Source of the DNA: Aquincola sp.
GTDB taxonomy: Bacteria; Pseudomonadota; Gammaproteobacteria; Burkholderiales; Burkholderiaceae_C
Direction of reading: 5' to 3'
Assembly (NCBI GenBank): GCA_029884035.1
Contig: JAOUIM010000277.1
Location: forward strand, 1 to 5,440
DNA length: 5,440 nt
Positions 1 through 5,440 of the stretch are shown piece by piece; positions within the stretch are counted from its first letter, which is position 1, and every line of letters starts with the position of its first letter. The position numbers were made by a program, and so were the translations under genes. The notes under the pieces were generated by a model. That model did not search any database. It was not told the origin of the DNA and saw only the letters and a program-made list of their open reading frames with translations.

Positions 1-825
<825 letters not shown>

Positions 826-921
826 GCGCGAGGCTTTCGGACGGCGAGCGATGGGCGGAGGCCCGCTTCAGATGAGGCGCAGCCTCGGCGGCGCAAGTGG
901 CACGCGCTCGCCGACGTGGGC

Positions 922-942
922 AAAAACGCGGATTTTATCCGC
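922..942 (-). terminator. Terminator-like hairpin at the end of the M23 gene
   Basis: On the minus strand GCGGAT-AAA-ATCCGC forms a perfect 6-bp stem with a 3-nt loop, followed by G and five T's (926-922). The M23 stop codon TAA (935-937) lies within the loop and stem top. This fits a short intrinsic terminator, although the stem is brief and partly AT. It overlaps an alternative hairpin at 939-957, so both cannot form at once. If active it would separate or attenuate transcription into secA. Function is inferred. Confidence 0.5.
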
Positions 943-1972
943 CGCTGTCTGCGGCGGCGCTGGCAGCGGCCCGCGGCCGGCGGGTGCGCTCTGCAGACGC
1001 CTGCGCCCCAGGCGCACTGCCGCGCCCGGCCAGGAATCGCGCCGGATTCTGCGGCACGCCGTCCACCAGCACCTCGAAGTGCAGATGCGGACCGGTGGAG
1101 CGGCCGGTGTTGCCCACCTGCGCGACCAGTTGGCCACGCTTGACCAGGTCGCCGTTCTTGACCAGGATTTTCGAGGTGTGGGCATACCGGGTCACGAGAC
1201 CGTTGCCGTGGTCGATCTCGACCAGGCGCCCGTAGGCCGGATGGACCTGGGTGCTCACGACCACGCCACCCGCGGCCGCCAGGATCGGCGTGCCCACGTC
1301 GGCCGGGAAATCCAGCCCCATGTGGAGCGCCCCATGGCCGGTGAACGGATCGATGCGAAAGCCGAAGCCCGAACCGACCGGCCCGACCACAGGCGCGGTG
1401 CTGGGCACCAGCAACTGCGTCAATCGACCCTCGAGAAGGCGCGACTCGATCAGCGTGAACAGGTCGATCGTCTGGTCGGTGCGCACATCCAGGCCATCCA
1501 TGTCGGACAGCAACGCGTCGAGCGACTCGCGGTCGTTGACGCTCAGCCCCGGCACATAGGGTCCGCCCTGGCCGCCCCCACGCACGGCCGCCGACGAGGC
1601 CGCGCGCGCCGGCCCGAGCAGCGGCTTGAACTCCTCGGCCTTGACGCCGGCCATCGACGACACGCGGTCGCCCATCGACTCCAGCTTGAGCAGCTTGGCC
1701 TGCATCTCGCCGACCTTGGTGGCCATCACGTCGATGTTCTCGCGCAGGAAGCGGTCGCGCTGCGCGATCTCGTCGCGCACCACCAGACGCACCACCTGGC
1801 TGACCACCGGCCAGCGCTCGCGTGCAGCCGTGAGGAAGACGAAGTGGTAGATCAGGCCCGACAGCAGCAGCAGCAGCAACACGAGGGCCGTCAACACCAC
1901 GCTGAGCTGCAGTCGGGTGAACTGCAGCACCCGCGTCTGCGCGAGGCTGCCGTGGGTGATCATGATCTGCAT
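935..1972 (-). CDS. Membrane-anchored M23 family (LytM-type) metallopeptidase
   Basis: This predicted 345-residue protein has a single N-terminal membrane segment (about residues 22-49, very leucine-rich), a probable periplasmic coiled coil (about 65-106), a linker, and an M23 zinc endopeptidase domain (about 190-312). By alignment in my head with LytM, the zinc ligands are H217 and D221 (in HMGLD) and H298, with catalytic H265 (RYAH) and H296 (GPHLHFE); all are present, so the enzyme looks active. M23 peptidases of this layout cut peptide cross-links of peptidoglycan in the periplasm. After the domain comes a low-complexity Ala/Arg tail (315-345). The start at 1972 is preferred because AAAGGAGT lies about 8-9 bases upstream; a second ATG at 1963 would be too far from that site. 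It diverges from dciA (18 bp between starts) and precedes secA by 109 bp, with a terminator-like hairpin at its end. The exact subfamily and the bond cleaved are not determined. Confidence 0.93.
   Translation of the reverse strand: MQIMITHGSLAQTRVLQFTRLQLSVVLTALVLLLLLLSGLIYHFVFLTAARERWPVVSQVVRLVVRDEIAQRDRFLRENIDVMATKVGEMQAKLLKLESMGDRVSSMAGVKAEEFKPLLGPARAASSAAVRGGGQGGPYVPGLSVNDRESLDALLSDMDGLDVRTDQTIDLFTLIESRLLEGRLTQLLVPSTAPVVGPVGSGFGFRIDPFTGHGALHMGLDFPADVGTPILAAAGGVVVSTQVHPAYGRLVEIDHGNGLVTRYAHTSKILVKNGDLVKRGQLVAQVGNTGRSTGPHLHFEVLVDGVPQNPARFLAGRGSAPGAQASAERTRRPRAAASAAADSGG
939..957 (-). other. GC-rich hairpin overlapping the M23/secA terminator stem
   Basis: The minus-strand sequence CCGCCGC-AGACA-GCGGCGG has a perfect 7-bp GC stem and a 5-nt loop, inside the last codons of the M23 gene. 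Its 3' arm shares bases 939-942 with the 5' arm of the terminator hairpin at 928-942, so the two structures are mutually exclusive. It could be an antiterminator, or simply a product of Ala/Gly-rich, GC-rich codons. Confidence 0.4.
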
Positions 1973-1977
1973 CGCTC

Positions 1978-1983
1978 TACACT
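1978..1983 (+). promoter_or_regulatory. Possible -10 element for dciA (leaderless arrangement)
   Basis: TACACT matches TATAAT at four of six positions and ends 7 bases before the dciA ATG at 1991, so transcription could begin at or next to the start codon. No good -35 box is seen 16-18 bp upstream (GTGATC at 1956-1961 is the closest). The element is weak and inferred only from spacing. Confidence 0.25.
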
Positions 1984-1987
1984 CCTT
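1980..1987 (-). promoter_or_regulatory. Ribosome binding site of the M23 peptidase gene
   Basis: The minus strand reads AAAGGAGT here, a near-perfect Shine-Dalgarno sequence about 8-9 bases before the ATG at 1972. It decides that start over the in-frame ATG nine bases downstream. It occupies most of the 18-bp gap between the divergent M23 and dciA starts. Confidence 0.8.
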
Positions 1988-1990
1988 TGC

Positions 1991-2317
1991 ATGGCCTGCG
2001 CCAAGAGGATCGCTCACCAGGTGCCGCTGCCGCAGAGCCTGGGCCGCGCGCTGGACGGCAATGAAACACTCGCCGCCCTGGGACAGCGGCTGGCGCTGTC
2101 GCGCCAGCGTTTGGAGGCCATCCGACCCCTGCTGCCCGAAGGCTGGGCCCGGGACTTGCGGCCCGGCCCGATCGACGAGGAAGGCTGGTCGTTGATTGCC
2201 CCCAATGCGGCCGTGGCCGCCAAATTGCGCCATCACCTGCCGCGCCTGCAGACTGCCTTGCAGGAGCGCGGCTGGCCCGATCTCACGATCCGGGTGCGCC
2301 AGGCCGGCCGCGGCTGA
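1991..2317 (+). CDS. dciA: DUF721 protein, DciA-type replicative helicase loader/regulator
   Basis: This small protein (108 residues from the ATG at 1991) belongs to the DUF721/DciA family. In bacteria lacking the DnaC-type loader, DciA interacts with the DnaB helicase and is needed for replication initiation; that role is family knowledge. The sequence shows the betaproteobacterial pattern: LAALGQRLALSRQRLEAIRP (about 28-47), LRPGPIDEEGWSLIAPN (57-73), then AAVAAKLRHHLPRLQTALQERGW (74-96) and a short beta-strand-like end. It is shorter than many DciA proteins. No Shine-Dalgarno precedes the ATG at 1991. An in-frame GTG at 2021 follows AAGAGGAT (2003-2010), so a 98-residue form is a real alternative. 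The gene is divergent from the M23 gene and convergent with tRNA-Thr, and its stop codon lies in the loop of a 9-bp-stem hairpin. Confidence 0.82.
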   Translation: MACAKRIAHQVPLPQSLGRALDGNETLAALGQRLALSRQRLEAIRPLLPEGWARDLRPGPIDEEGWSLIAPNAAVAAKLRHHLPRLQTALQERGWPDLTIRVRQAGRG

Positions 2318-2327
2318 TGCGGCCGGC
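2303..2327. terminator. Strong GC hairpin between convergent dciA and tRNA-Thr
   Basis: GCCGGCCGC (2303-2311) and GCGGCCGGC (2319-2327) form a perfect 9-bp stem around a 7-nt loop that contains the dciA stop codon TGA. On the minus strand the hairpin begins one base after the encoded CCA of tRNA-Thr. Neither strand has a T-tract after it, so it is not a classical intrinsic terminator. It could be a weak bidirectional terminator or a 3'-end stabilising structure for one or both transcripts. Confidence 0.45.
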
Positions 2328-2328
2328 A

Positions 2329-2404
2329 TGGTGCCGACTATCCGAATCGAACGGATGACCTACCGCTTACAAGGCGGTTGCTCTACCAGCTGAGCTAAGT
2401 CGGC
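2329..2404 (-). tRNA. tRNA-Thr (anticodon UGU), CCA encoded
   Basis: The minus strand folds into a full cloverleaf of 76 nt. The acceptor arms are GCCGACT and AGTCGGC, the D stem is GCTC/GAGC, the anticodon stem is ACCGC/GCGGT with loop CTTGTAA (anticodon TGT), the variable loop is 5 nt (AGGTC), and the T arm is ATCCG-TTCGAAT-CGGAT. The discriminator base is A, followed by a genomically encoded CCA (2331-2329). Anticodon UGU reads threonine ACA and, by wobble, ACG. The gene lies 41 bp downstream of the sspB stop on the same strand, so it may be transcribed with sspAB or from its own weak promoter in that gap. Confidence 0.97.
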
Positions 2405-2417
2405 GGCCCGGGCGGAG

Positions 2418-2423
2418 ATTTTA
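2418..2423 (-). promoter_or_regulatory. Possible -10 box for tRNA-Thr
   Basis: TAAAAT on the minus strand, 13 bases before the tRNA 5' end, differs from TATAAT at one position and is followed by a GC-rich segment such as is found at stringently controlled stable-RNA promoters. The hexamer 17 bp upstream (ACGGAC) is a poor -35 match, so this is tentative; readthrough from sspAB is the alternative. Confidence 0.35.
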
Positions 2424-2445
2424 GGCGCCGTGACGCAACGGTCCG

Positions 2446-2958
2446 TTACTTGATGCGTTTGAGCGAGGGCTTGGGGCTGCCCGGCGTCGGCGGCTCGGGC
2501 GCCGGTTCCTCGTCAAGAGGGTTGGCGGGCGGCGGCGGCTCCACCGCCGTCAGCTTGCGCGTCACCCGCGCCGTGCCGTCGCTGGACTGCAACAGCGTCG
2601 GCGCGGCGGTGGGCGGCGCGCTGGGCACCGGGAACGCCATGCCCTGGCCATTCTCGCGCGCGTAAATGGCCACCACGTGGTCCACCGGCACCTGGATGTC
2701 CCTCGCAATGCCGCCGAAGCGCGCCTTGAACTCGATGAACTCGTTGCCCAGCTTCAGCCCCGACGTGGCGTCGAAGCCGACATTCAGCACGATCTCGCTG
2801 TTCTTGACGTACTCCTGCGGCACCTGCACCGTGGCGTCCACGTGCACGGCGATGTAGGGCGTAAAGCCGTTGTCGGTGCACCAGTCGTGCAACGCTCGGA
2901 TCAGGTAGGGCCTCGTTGACGTGCCCTGCCCTTCCGCGATCGGCGGATTCGTGGCCAT
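2446..2958 (-). CDS. sspB: ClpXP protease specificity-enhancing factor SspB
   Basis: SspB is a cytoplasmic adaptor that binds ssrA-tagged proteins and delivers them to the ClpXP protease. The 170-residue product has the folded substrate-binding domain at about residues 14-110: TRPYLIRALHDWCTDNGFTP (15-34), VQVPQEYVKNSEIVLNVG (44-61) and FKARFGGIARDIQVPVDHVV followed by AIYARENGQGMAF. These blocks match remembered E. coli SspB. A flexible tail rich in Pro, Ala and Glu (about 111-162) follows. It ends with PSLKRIK, which corresponds to the C-terminal ClpX-binding (XB) peptide PALRVVK of E. coli. Both functional ends are therefore intact. The ATG at 2958 lies 7 bases after the sspA stop codon; its ribosome site is weak (TAGGT, overlapping the sspA stop), suggesting translational coupling with sspA. 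Confidence 0.96.
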   Translation of the reverse strand: MATNPPIAEGQGTSTRPYLIRALHDWCTDNGFTPYIAVHVDATVQVPQEYVKNSEIVLNVGFDATSGLKLGNEFIEFKARFGGIARDIQVPVDHVVAIYARENGQGMAFPVPSAPPTAAPTLLQSSDGTARVTRKLTAVEPPPPANPLDEEPAPEPPTPGSPKPSLKRIK

Positions 2959-2965
2959 GCGCGAC

Positions 2966-3580
2966 CTACTTGCGCATCACCTTTTCCGATGGCGTCAGCG
3001 CCTCGATATACGCGGGACGCGAGAAGATGCGCTCCGCGTACTTGAGCAGCGGCAGCGCGTTCTTCGACAGGTCGATGCCGTAGTAGTCCAGGCGCCACAG
3101 CAGCGGCGCGATGGCGACGTCGAGCATCGAGAAGTCGTCGCCCAGCATGTACTTGTTCTTCAGGAAGATCGGCGCGAGCTGGGTCAGCCGGTCGCGGATC
3201 TGGCCGCGCGCGCGCTCGAGCTGCTTGTCATTGGCCTTGATGCCGCTGCGGCCTTCGAGGATGTTGACGTTGGCGAACAGTTCCTTTTCGAAATTGAAGA
3301 GGAACAGGCGCACGCGCGCGCGCGCGACCGGGTCGCCCGGCATGAGCTGCGGGTGGGGGAAACGCTCGTCGATGTACTCGTTGATGATGTGCGACTCGTA
3401 AAGGATCAGGTCGCGCTCGACGAGGATCGGCACCTCGTTGTAGGGATTCATCAGCGCGATGTCCTCGGGCTTGGCGAAGACATCGACGTCGCGAATCTCG
3501 AAGTCCATGCCCTTCTCGAACAGCACGAAGCGGCAGCGGTGCGAGTACGGGTCGGTGGTTCCGGAGTAAAGCACCATCAT
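2966..3580 (-). CDS. sspA: Stringent starvation protein A (GST-fold RNA polymerase-associated regulator)
   Basis: SspA binds RNA polymerase holoenzyme and alters transcription in stationary phase and stress; it has a glutathione S-transferase fold but is not known to act as a transferase. The 204-residue product has an N-terminal thioredoxin-like domain: MVLYSGTTDPYSHRCRFVL at the start, the cis-proline region NEVPILVERD (48-57) and YESHIINEYIDERF (61-74). The SspA signature pocket PHP is at residues 75-77 (FPHPQLMP). A helical C-terminal domain follows, with YMLGDDFSMLDVAIAPLLWR (144-163). The length matches the family. The start at 3580 is supported by AGGAG nine bases upstream; the next codon is also ATG. 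It is followed after 7 bp by sspB, as in many proteobacteria, and is separated from petC by a terminator, so it probably has its own promoter in the short spacer, which I could not identify. Confidence 0.97.
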   Translation of the reverse strand: MMVLYSGTTDPYSHRCRFVLFEKGMDFEIRDVDVFAKPEDIALMNPYNEVPILVERDLILYESHIINEYIDERFPHPQLMPGDPVARARVRLFLFNFEKELFANVNILEGRSGIKANDKQLERARGQIRDRLTQLAPIFLKNKYMLGDDFSMLDVAIAPLLWRLDYYGIDLSKNALPLLKYAERIFSRPAYIEALTPSEKVMRK

Positions 3581-3589
3581 GGTGGCGGG

Positions 3590-3594
3590 CTCCT
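3590..3594 (-). promoter_or_regulatory. Ribosome binding site of sspA
   Basis: The minus strand reads AGGAG nine bases before the first ATG of sspA (3580). Spacing to the second, adjacent ATG would be 12, so the first is preferred. Confidence 0.75.
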
Positions 3595-3618
3595 GTGGAT
3601 CGGTTTCAGTGGGTCTTC

Positions 3619-3658
3619 AAAACACAAGGCGCAGCGCCTGCCATGCAGCCGCTGCGCC
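3619..3658 (-). terminator. Intrinsic terminator of the petBC operon
   Basis: Seventeen bases after the petC stop, the minus strand has GGCGCAGCG (3658-3650) and CGCTGCGCC (3636-3628), a perfect 9-bp stem. Inside it, across a G-G mismatch, CTGC and GCAG add a 4-bp stem closed by ATG. The T-rich run TTGTGTTTT (3627-3619) follows directly. This is a convincing Rho-independent terminator that insulates sspAB from the cytochrome bc1 operon. It fills much of the 94-bp spacer (3581-3674); nothing else recognisable is there. Confidence 0.85.
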
Positions 3659-3674
3659 GAAAAGGGGCCAGGCC

Positions 3675-4445
3675 TTACTTGACGTCCTTCCAGTAGGCCG
3701 CGTTCAGGAACCAGGCAATGACAGTGAACACGCCAAGGAAGAGCAGTACCCAGACGCCAATCTGAACCCGCGTCTTCTGCGCCGGCTCGCCCATCCATTG
3801 CAGGAATGCCACGAGATCGGCCACCGCATTGTCGTATTCGCGTGCATCGAGCGTGCCGGGCTTCGTCACGTCCCAGCGACCGGTGAAGACCTCGACTTCG
3901 TGGCCGTGTTCGGTCTTCTTCTCGAATACGGGCCGGCGCTCGCCCTGCAGTTCCCAGAGCACGTGCGGCATGCCGACGTTCGGGAAGGCGAGGTTGTTCC
4001 AGCCCGTGGGCTTGCCCTCGTCGCGGTAGTAGGTGCGCAGGTAGGTGTACAGGTAGTCGGCGCCGCTGCCCTGGCCGGCGGCCGAGCGCGAGCGCGCGAT
4101 CACCGACAGGTCCGGCGGCGCGGCGCCGAACCACTCCTTGGCCTGCTTCGGATCGAGCGAGACCTTCATCGTCTCGCCGACCTTGTCGGTCGTGAAGAGC
4201 AGGTTGTTCCTGATCTCCTGCGTCGTCAGGCCGATCTCGGACATGCGATTGAAACGCATGTAGCTCGCGCCGTGGCAGTTCAGGCAGTAGTTCACGAACA
4301 GCTTGGCGCCATGCTGGAGCGCGGCACGGTCCGAGAGCTTCTGGGCCGGGAAGGGGTCCCAGGCAATACCGCCGCCTGCGGCGTGGGCACCACCGGCCAG
4401 CGTCAGAGCCAGCAGCAGCAGGATTCGCTTGATCAGAATGGTCAT
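3675..4445 (-). CDS. petC: Cytochrome c1 of the ubiquinol-cytochrome c reductase (bc1) complex
   Basis: Cytochrome c1 carries electrons from the Rieske protein to soluble or membrane cytochrome c in the periplasm. The 256-residue precursor has a signal peptide (MTILIKRILLLLALTLAGG, likely cut after AHA near residue 22). The haem c site is CLNCH at residues 54-58, followed by GASYMRFNRM. PDLSVIARSR is at 111-120, the probable axial methionine is M159 in NVGMPHVLWE, and a C-terminal membrane anchor lies at about 228-250 with the basic end YWKDVK. All features expected of the family are present. The ATG at 4445 is chosen because it places the signal peptide at the N-terminus; the frame stays open upstream but overlaps petB. 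Only a weak GGGA lies upstream. The start is 13 bp after the petB stop, so the two genes are co-transcribed and probably translationally coupled. A strong terminator follows. Confidence 0.97.
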   Translation of the reverse strand: MTILIKRILLLLALTLAGGAHAAGGGIAWDPFPAQKLSDRAALQHGAKLFVNYCLNCHGASYMRFNRMSEIGLTTQEIRNNLLFTTDKVGETMKVSLDPKQAKEWFGAAPPDLSVIARSRSAAGQGSGADYLYTYLRTYYRDEGKPTGWNNLAFPNVGMPHVLWELQGERRPVFEKKTEHGHEVEVFTGRWDVTKPGTLDAREYDNAVADLVAFLQWMGEPAQKTRVQIGVWVLLFLGVFTVIAWFLNAAYWKDVK

Positions 4446-4458
4446 CGTGAGTTTCCCG

Positions 4459-5440
4459 TCAGTGCGCGTTGAACACCACGCGCTCGGGCACAGGCTTGAA
4501 TTCACCGAGCCGGCTCCACCAGGGCATCAGCAGGAAGAAGGCGAAGTAGTACAGCGTGCCGACCTGCGCGAGCAGGGTCTTCAGTTCCGACGGCGGCTCG
4601 ATCCCGAGCCAGCCCAGGATCAGGAAGACCACCACGAACACGCCGTACACGGCCTTGTGCCAGTCCGGCCGATAGCGGATCGACTTGACCGGGCTGCGGT
4701 CGAGCCAGGGCAGGGCAAACAGGATGAGAACCGCAGCACCCATCACGACGACGCCCCAGAACTTCGCGTCGAAGCCGGCAACGAACCAGTAGTTGGGCAG
4801 GCTCACGCCCAATGCCGCGAACAGCAGCTTCCATCCGCCGAGCAGCGTGACCACCACGAAGGCGGCGCCCAGCACCACCAGGCGCCACAGGCCGCGAACG
4901 CCTCCGCGGGCAACCGCCAGGACGGCAGCGACCGCAATGATCGCCGCCAATACGCCCGCCATCGGGTCGGTCGTCGCACGCAGCATCGAGTAGTAGGGCG
5001 TGAAGTACCAGACCGGCGCGATGTGCGCGGGCGTCTTCAGCGGGTCGGCCGGGATGAAGTTGTTGAATTCGAGGAAGTAGCCGCCCATCTCCGGCGCGAA
5101 GAACAGGATCGCCGTGAAGATCATCAGGAACACTGCCACGCCCAGAATGTCATGGACCGTGAAGTAAGGGTGGAACGGAATGCCGTCGAGCGGGATGCCG
5201 GTCTTCGGGTCCCTCTTGTCCTTGATCTCGATGCCGTCCGGGTTGTTGGAACCCACGTCGTGCAGCGCCAGCAGGTGCGCCACCACCATGCCCAGCAACA
5301 CGAGCGGGATCGCGATGACGTGGAAGGCGAAAAAGCGGTTCAGCGTCGCGTCGCCCACCACATAGTCGCCGCGGATCAGCAATGCGAGATCCGGGCCGAC
5401 GAAGGGGATCGCAGCGAACAAGTTGATGATGACCTGCGCG
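4459..5440 (-). CDS. petB: Cytochrome b of the bc1 complex (C-terminal 326 residues, cut by window edge)
   Basis: Cytochrome b is the membrane core of the bc1 complex and holds haems bL and bH and the two quinone sites. The visible part starts AQVIINLFAAIPFVGPDLA, in the loop and surface helix before helix D, so the first pair of haem ligands lies right of the window. Helix D supplies H40 and H55 (window numbering), with 14 residues between them. The quinol-oxidation motif is PVWY at 142-145 in TPAHIAPVWYFTPYYSMLR, with Val where most bc1 enzymes have Glu. Between SMLR and LPWLD lie 88 residues including at least one extra hydrophobic segment, then DRSPVKSIRYRP (247-258) and two final membrane segments. 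The open frame continues to base 5440; any start near 5421 would be internal. petC follows 13 bp downstream; the Rieske gene petA is expected upstream, outside the window. Family assignment is certain; the variants are discussed as findings. Confidence 0.97.
   Translation of the reverse strand, partial: AQVIINLFAAIPFVGPDLALLIRGDYVVGDATLNRFFAFHVIAIPLVLLGMVVAHLLALHDVGSNNPDGIEIKDKRDPKTGIPLDGIPFHPYFTVHDILGVAVFLMIFTAILFFAPEMGGYFLEFNNFIPADPLKTPAHIAPVWYFTPYYSMLRATTDPMAGVLAAIIAVAAVLAVARGGVRGLWRLVVLGAAFVVVTLLGGWKLLFAALGVSLPNYWFVAGFDAKFWGVVVMGAAVLILFALPWLDRSPVKSIRYRPDWHKAVYGVFVVVFLILGWLGIEPPSELKTLLAQVGTLYYFAFFLLMPWWSRLGEFKPVPERVVFNAH

Noticed and set aside
826..921. A secA promoter in the leader (TTGCGC, 17 bp, ATCTGA on the minus strand) and small hairpins at 853-864 and 874-886
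   Set aside because: The -10 match is poor and the hairpins have only 4-5 bp stems with no T-tract; both are expected by chance in GC-rich DNA.
2329..2404. tRNA-Thr as an integration (att) site for a genomic island
   Set aside because: No integrase, no direct repeat of the tRNA 3' end and no foreign-looking genes are seen on either side; the flanks are conserved core genes.
2437..2447. Short palindrome AACGG-T-CCGTT between sspB and the tRNA
   Set aside because: It would have too small a loop or stem for a stable hairpin and no T-tract follows, so it is not supported as a terminator or operator.
3589..3600. DnaA-box-like sequence GATCCACAG before sspA
   Set aside because: It matches the consensus at 7 of 9 positions, is isolated and lies next to the sspA ribosome site; there is no cluster or AT-rich region suggesting an origin.
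2921..3682. A 253-codon plus-strand open frame opposite sspA
   Set aside because: It is a mirror of the well-matched sspA coding strand, with no recognisable domain and a biased composition.
3579..4472. A 297-codon plus-strand open frame opposite petC
   Set aside because: It is antisense to cytochrome c1, whose signal peptide, CxxCH and anchor are unambiguous.

Overview
The window is high-GC, core-genome DNA from a betaproteobacterium, most likely Burkholderiales and close to the Comamonadaceae (Variovorax/Acidovorax type). This assignment rests on the cytochrome b sequence style (PVWY motif, extended C-terminal half), on the gene order petB-petC-sspA-sspB, and on a small DUF721/DciA gene next to an M23 peptidase gene and secA. 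No database search was possible, so genus is not claimed.

Layout, left to right. Bases 1-825 (minus) hold the N-terminal 275 codons of secA, cut by the window edge. Bases 935-1972 (minus) encode a membrane-anchored M23 (LytM-type) peptidoglycan endopeptidase that reads toward secA across a 109-bp gap containing a terminator-like hairpin. A short gene for the DnaB-helicase loader DciA (1991-2317, plus) diverges from it, with only 18 bp between the two start codons. A complete tRNA-Thr(UGU) with encoded CCA lies on the minus strand at 2329-2404 and converges on dciA; a 9-bp-stem hairpin sits over the dciA stop codon. Upstream of the tRNA on the same strand are sspB (2446-2958) and sspA (2966-3580), 7 bp apart. 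After a 94-bp spacer with a strong intrinsic terminator come petC (cytochrome c1, 3675-4445) and the C-terminal 326 residues of petB (cytochrome b, 4459-5440, running off the right edge).

Functionally these are housekeeping modules: Sec secretion (SecA), cell-wall remodelling (M23), replication initiation (DciA), tRNA supply, stationary-phase transcription and proteolysis adaptors (SspA, SspB), and the respiratory cytochrome bc1 complex (PetB, PetC). petB and petC form one operon, and sspA and sspB form another. I see no mobile element, CRISPR array, phage gene or toxin-antitoxin pair, and no gene-free stretch over 300 bp; the longest gaps are 109 and 94 bp.

I found no convincing new multi-gene system. 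The points most worth a second look are local: a cytochrome b quinol site with Val in place of the PEWY glutamate, b6-like spacing of its helix-D haem histidines, two mutually exclusive hairpins between the M23 gene and secA, and the compressed dciA/M23 divergent start region with a possible leaderless dciA transcript.
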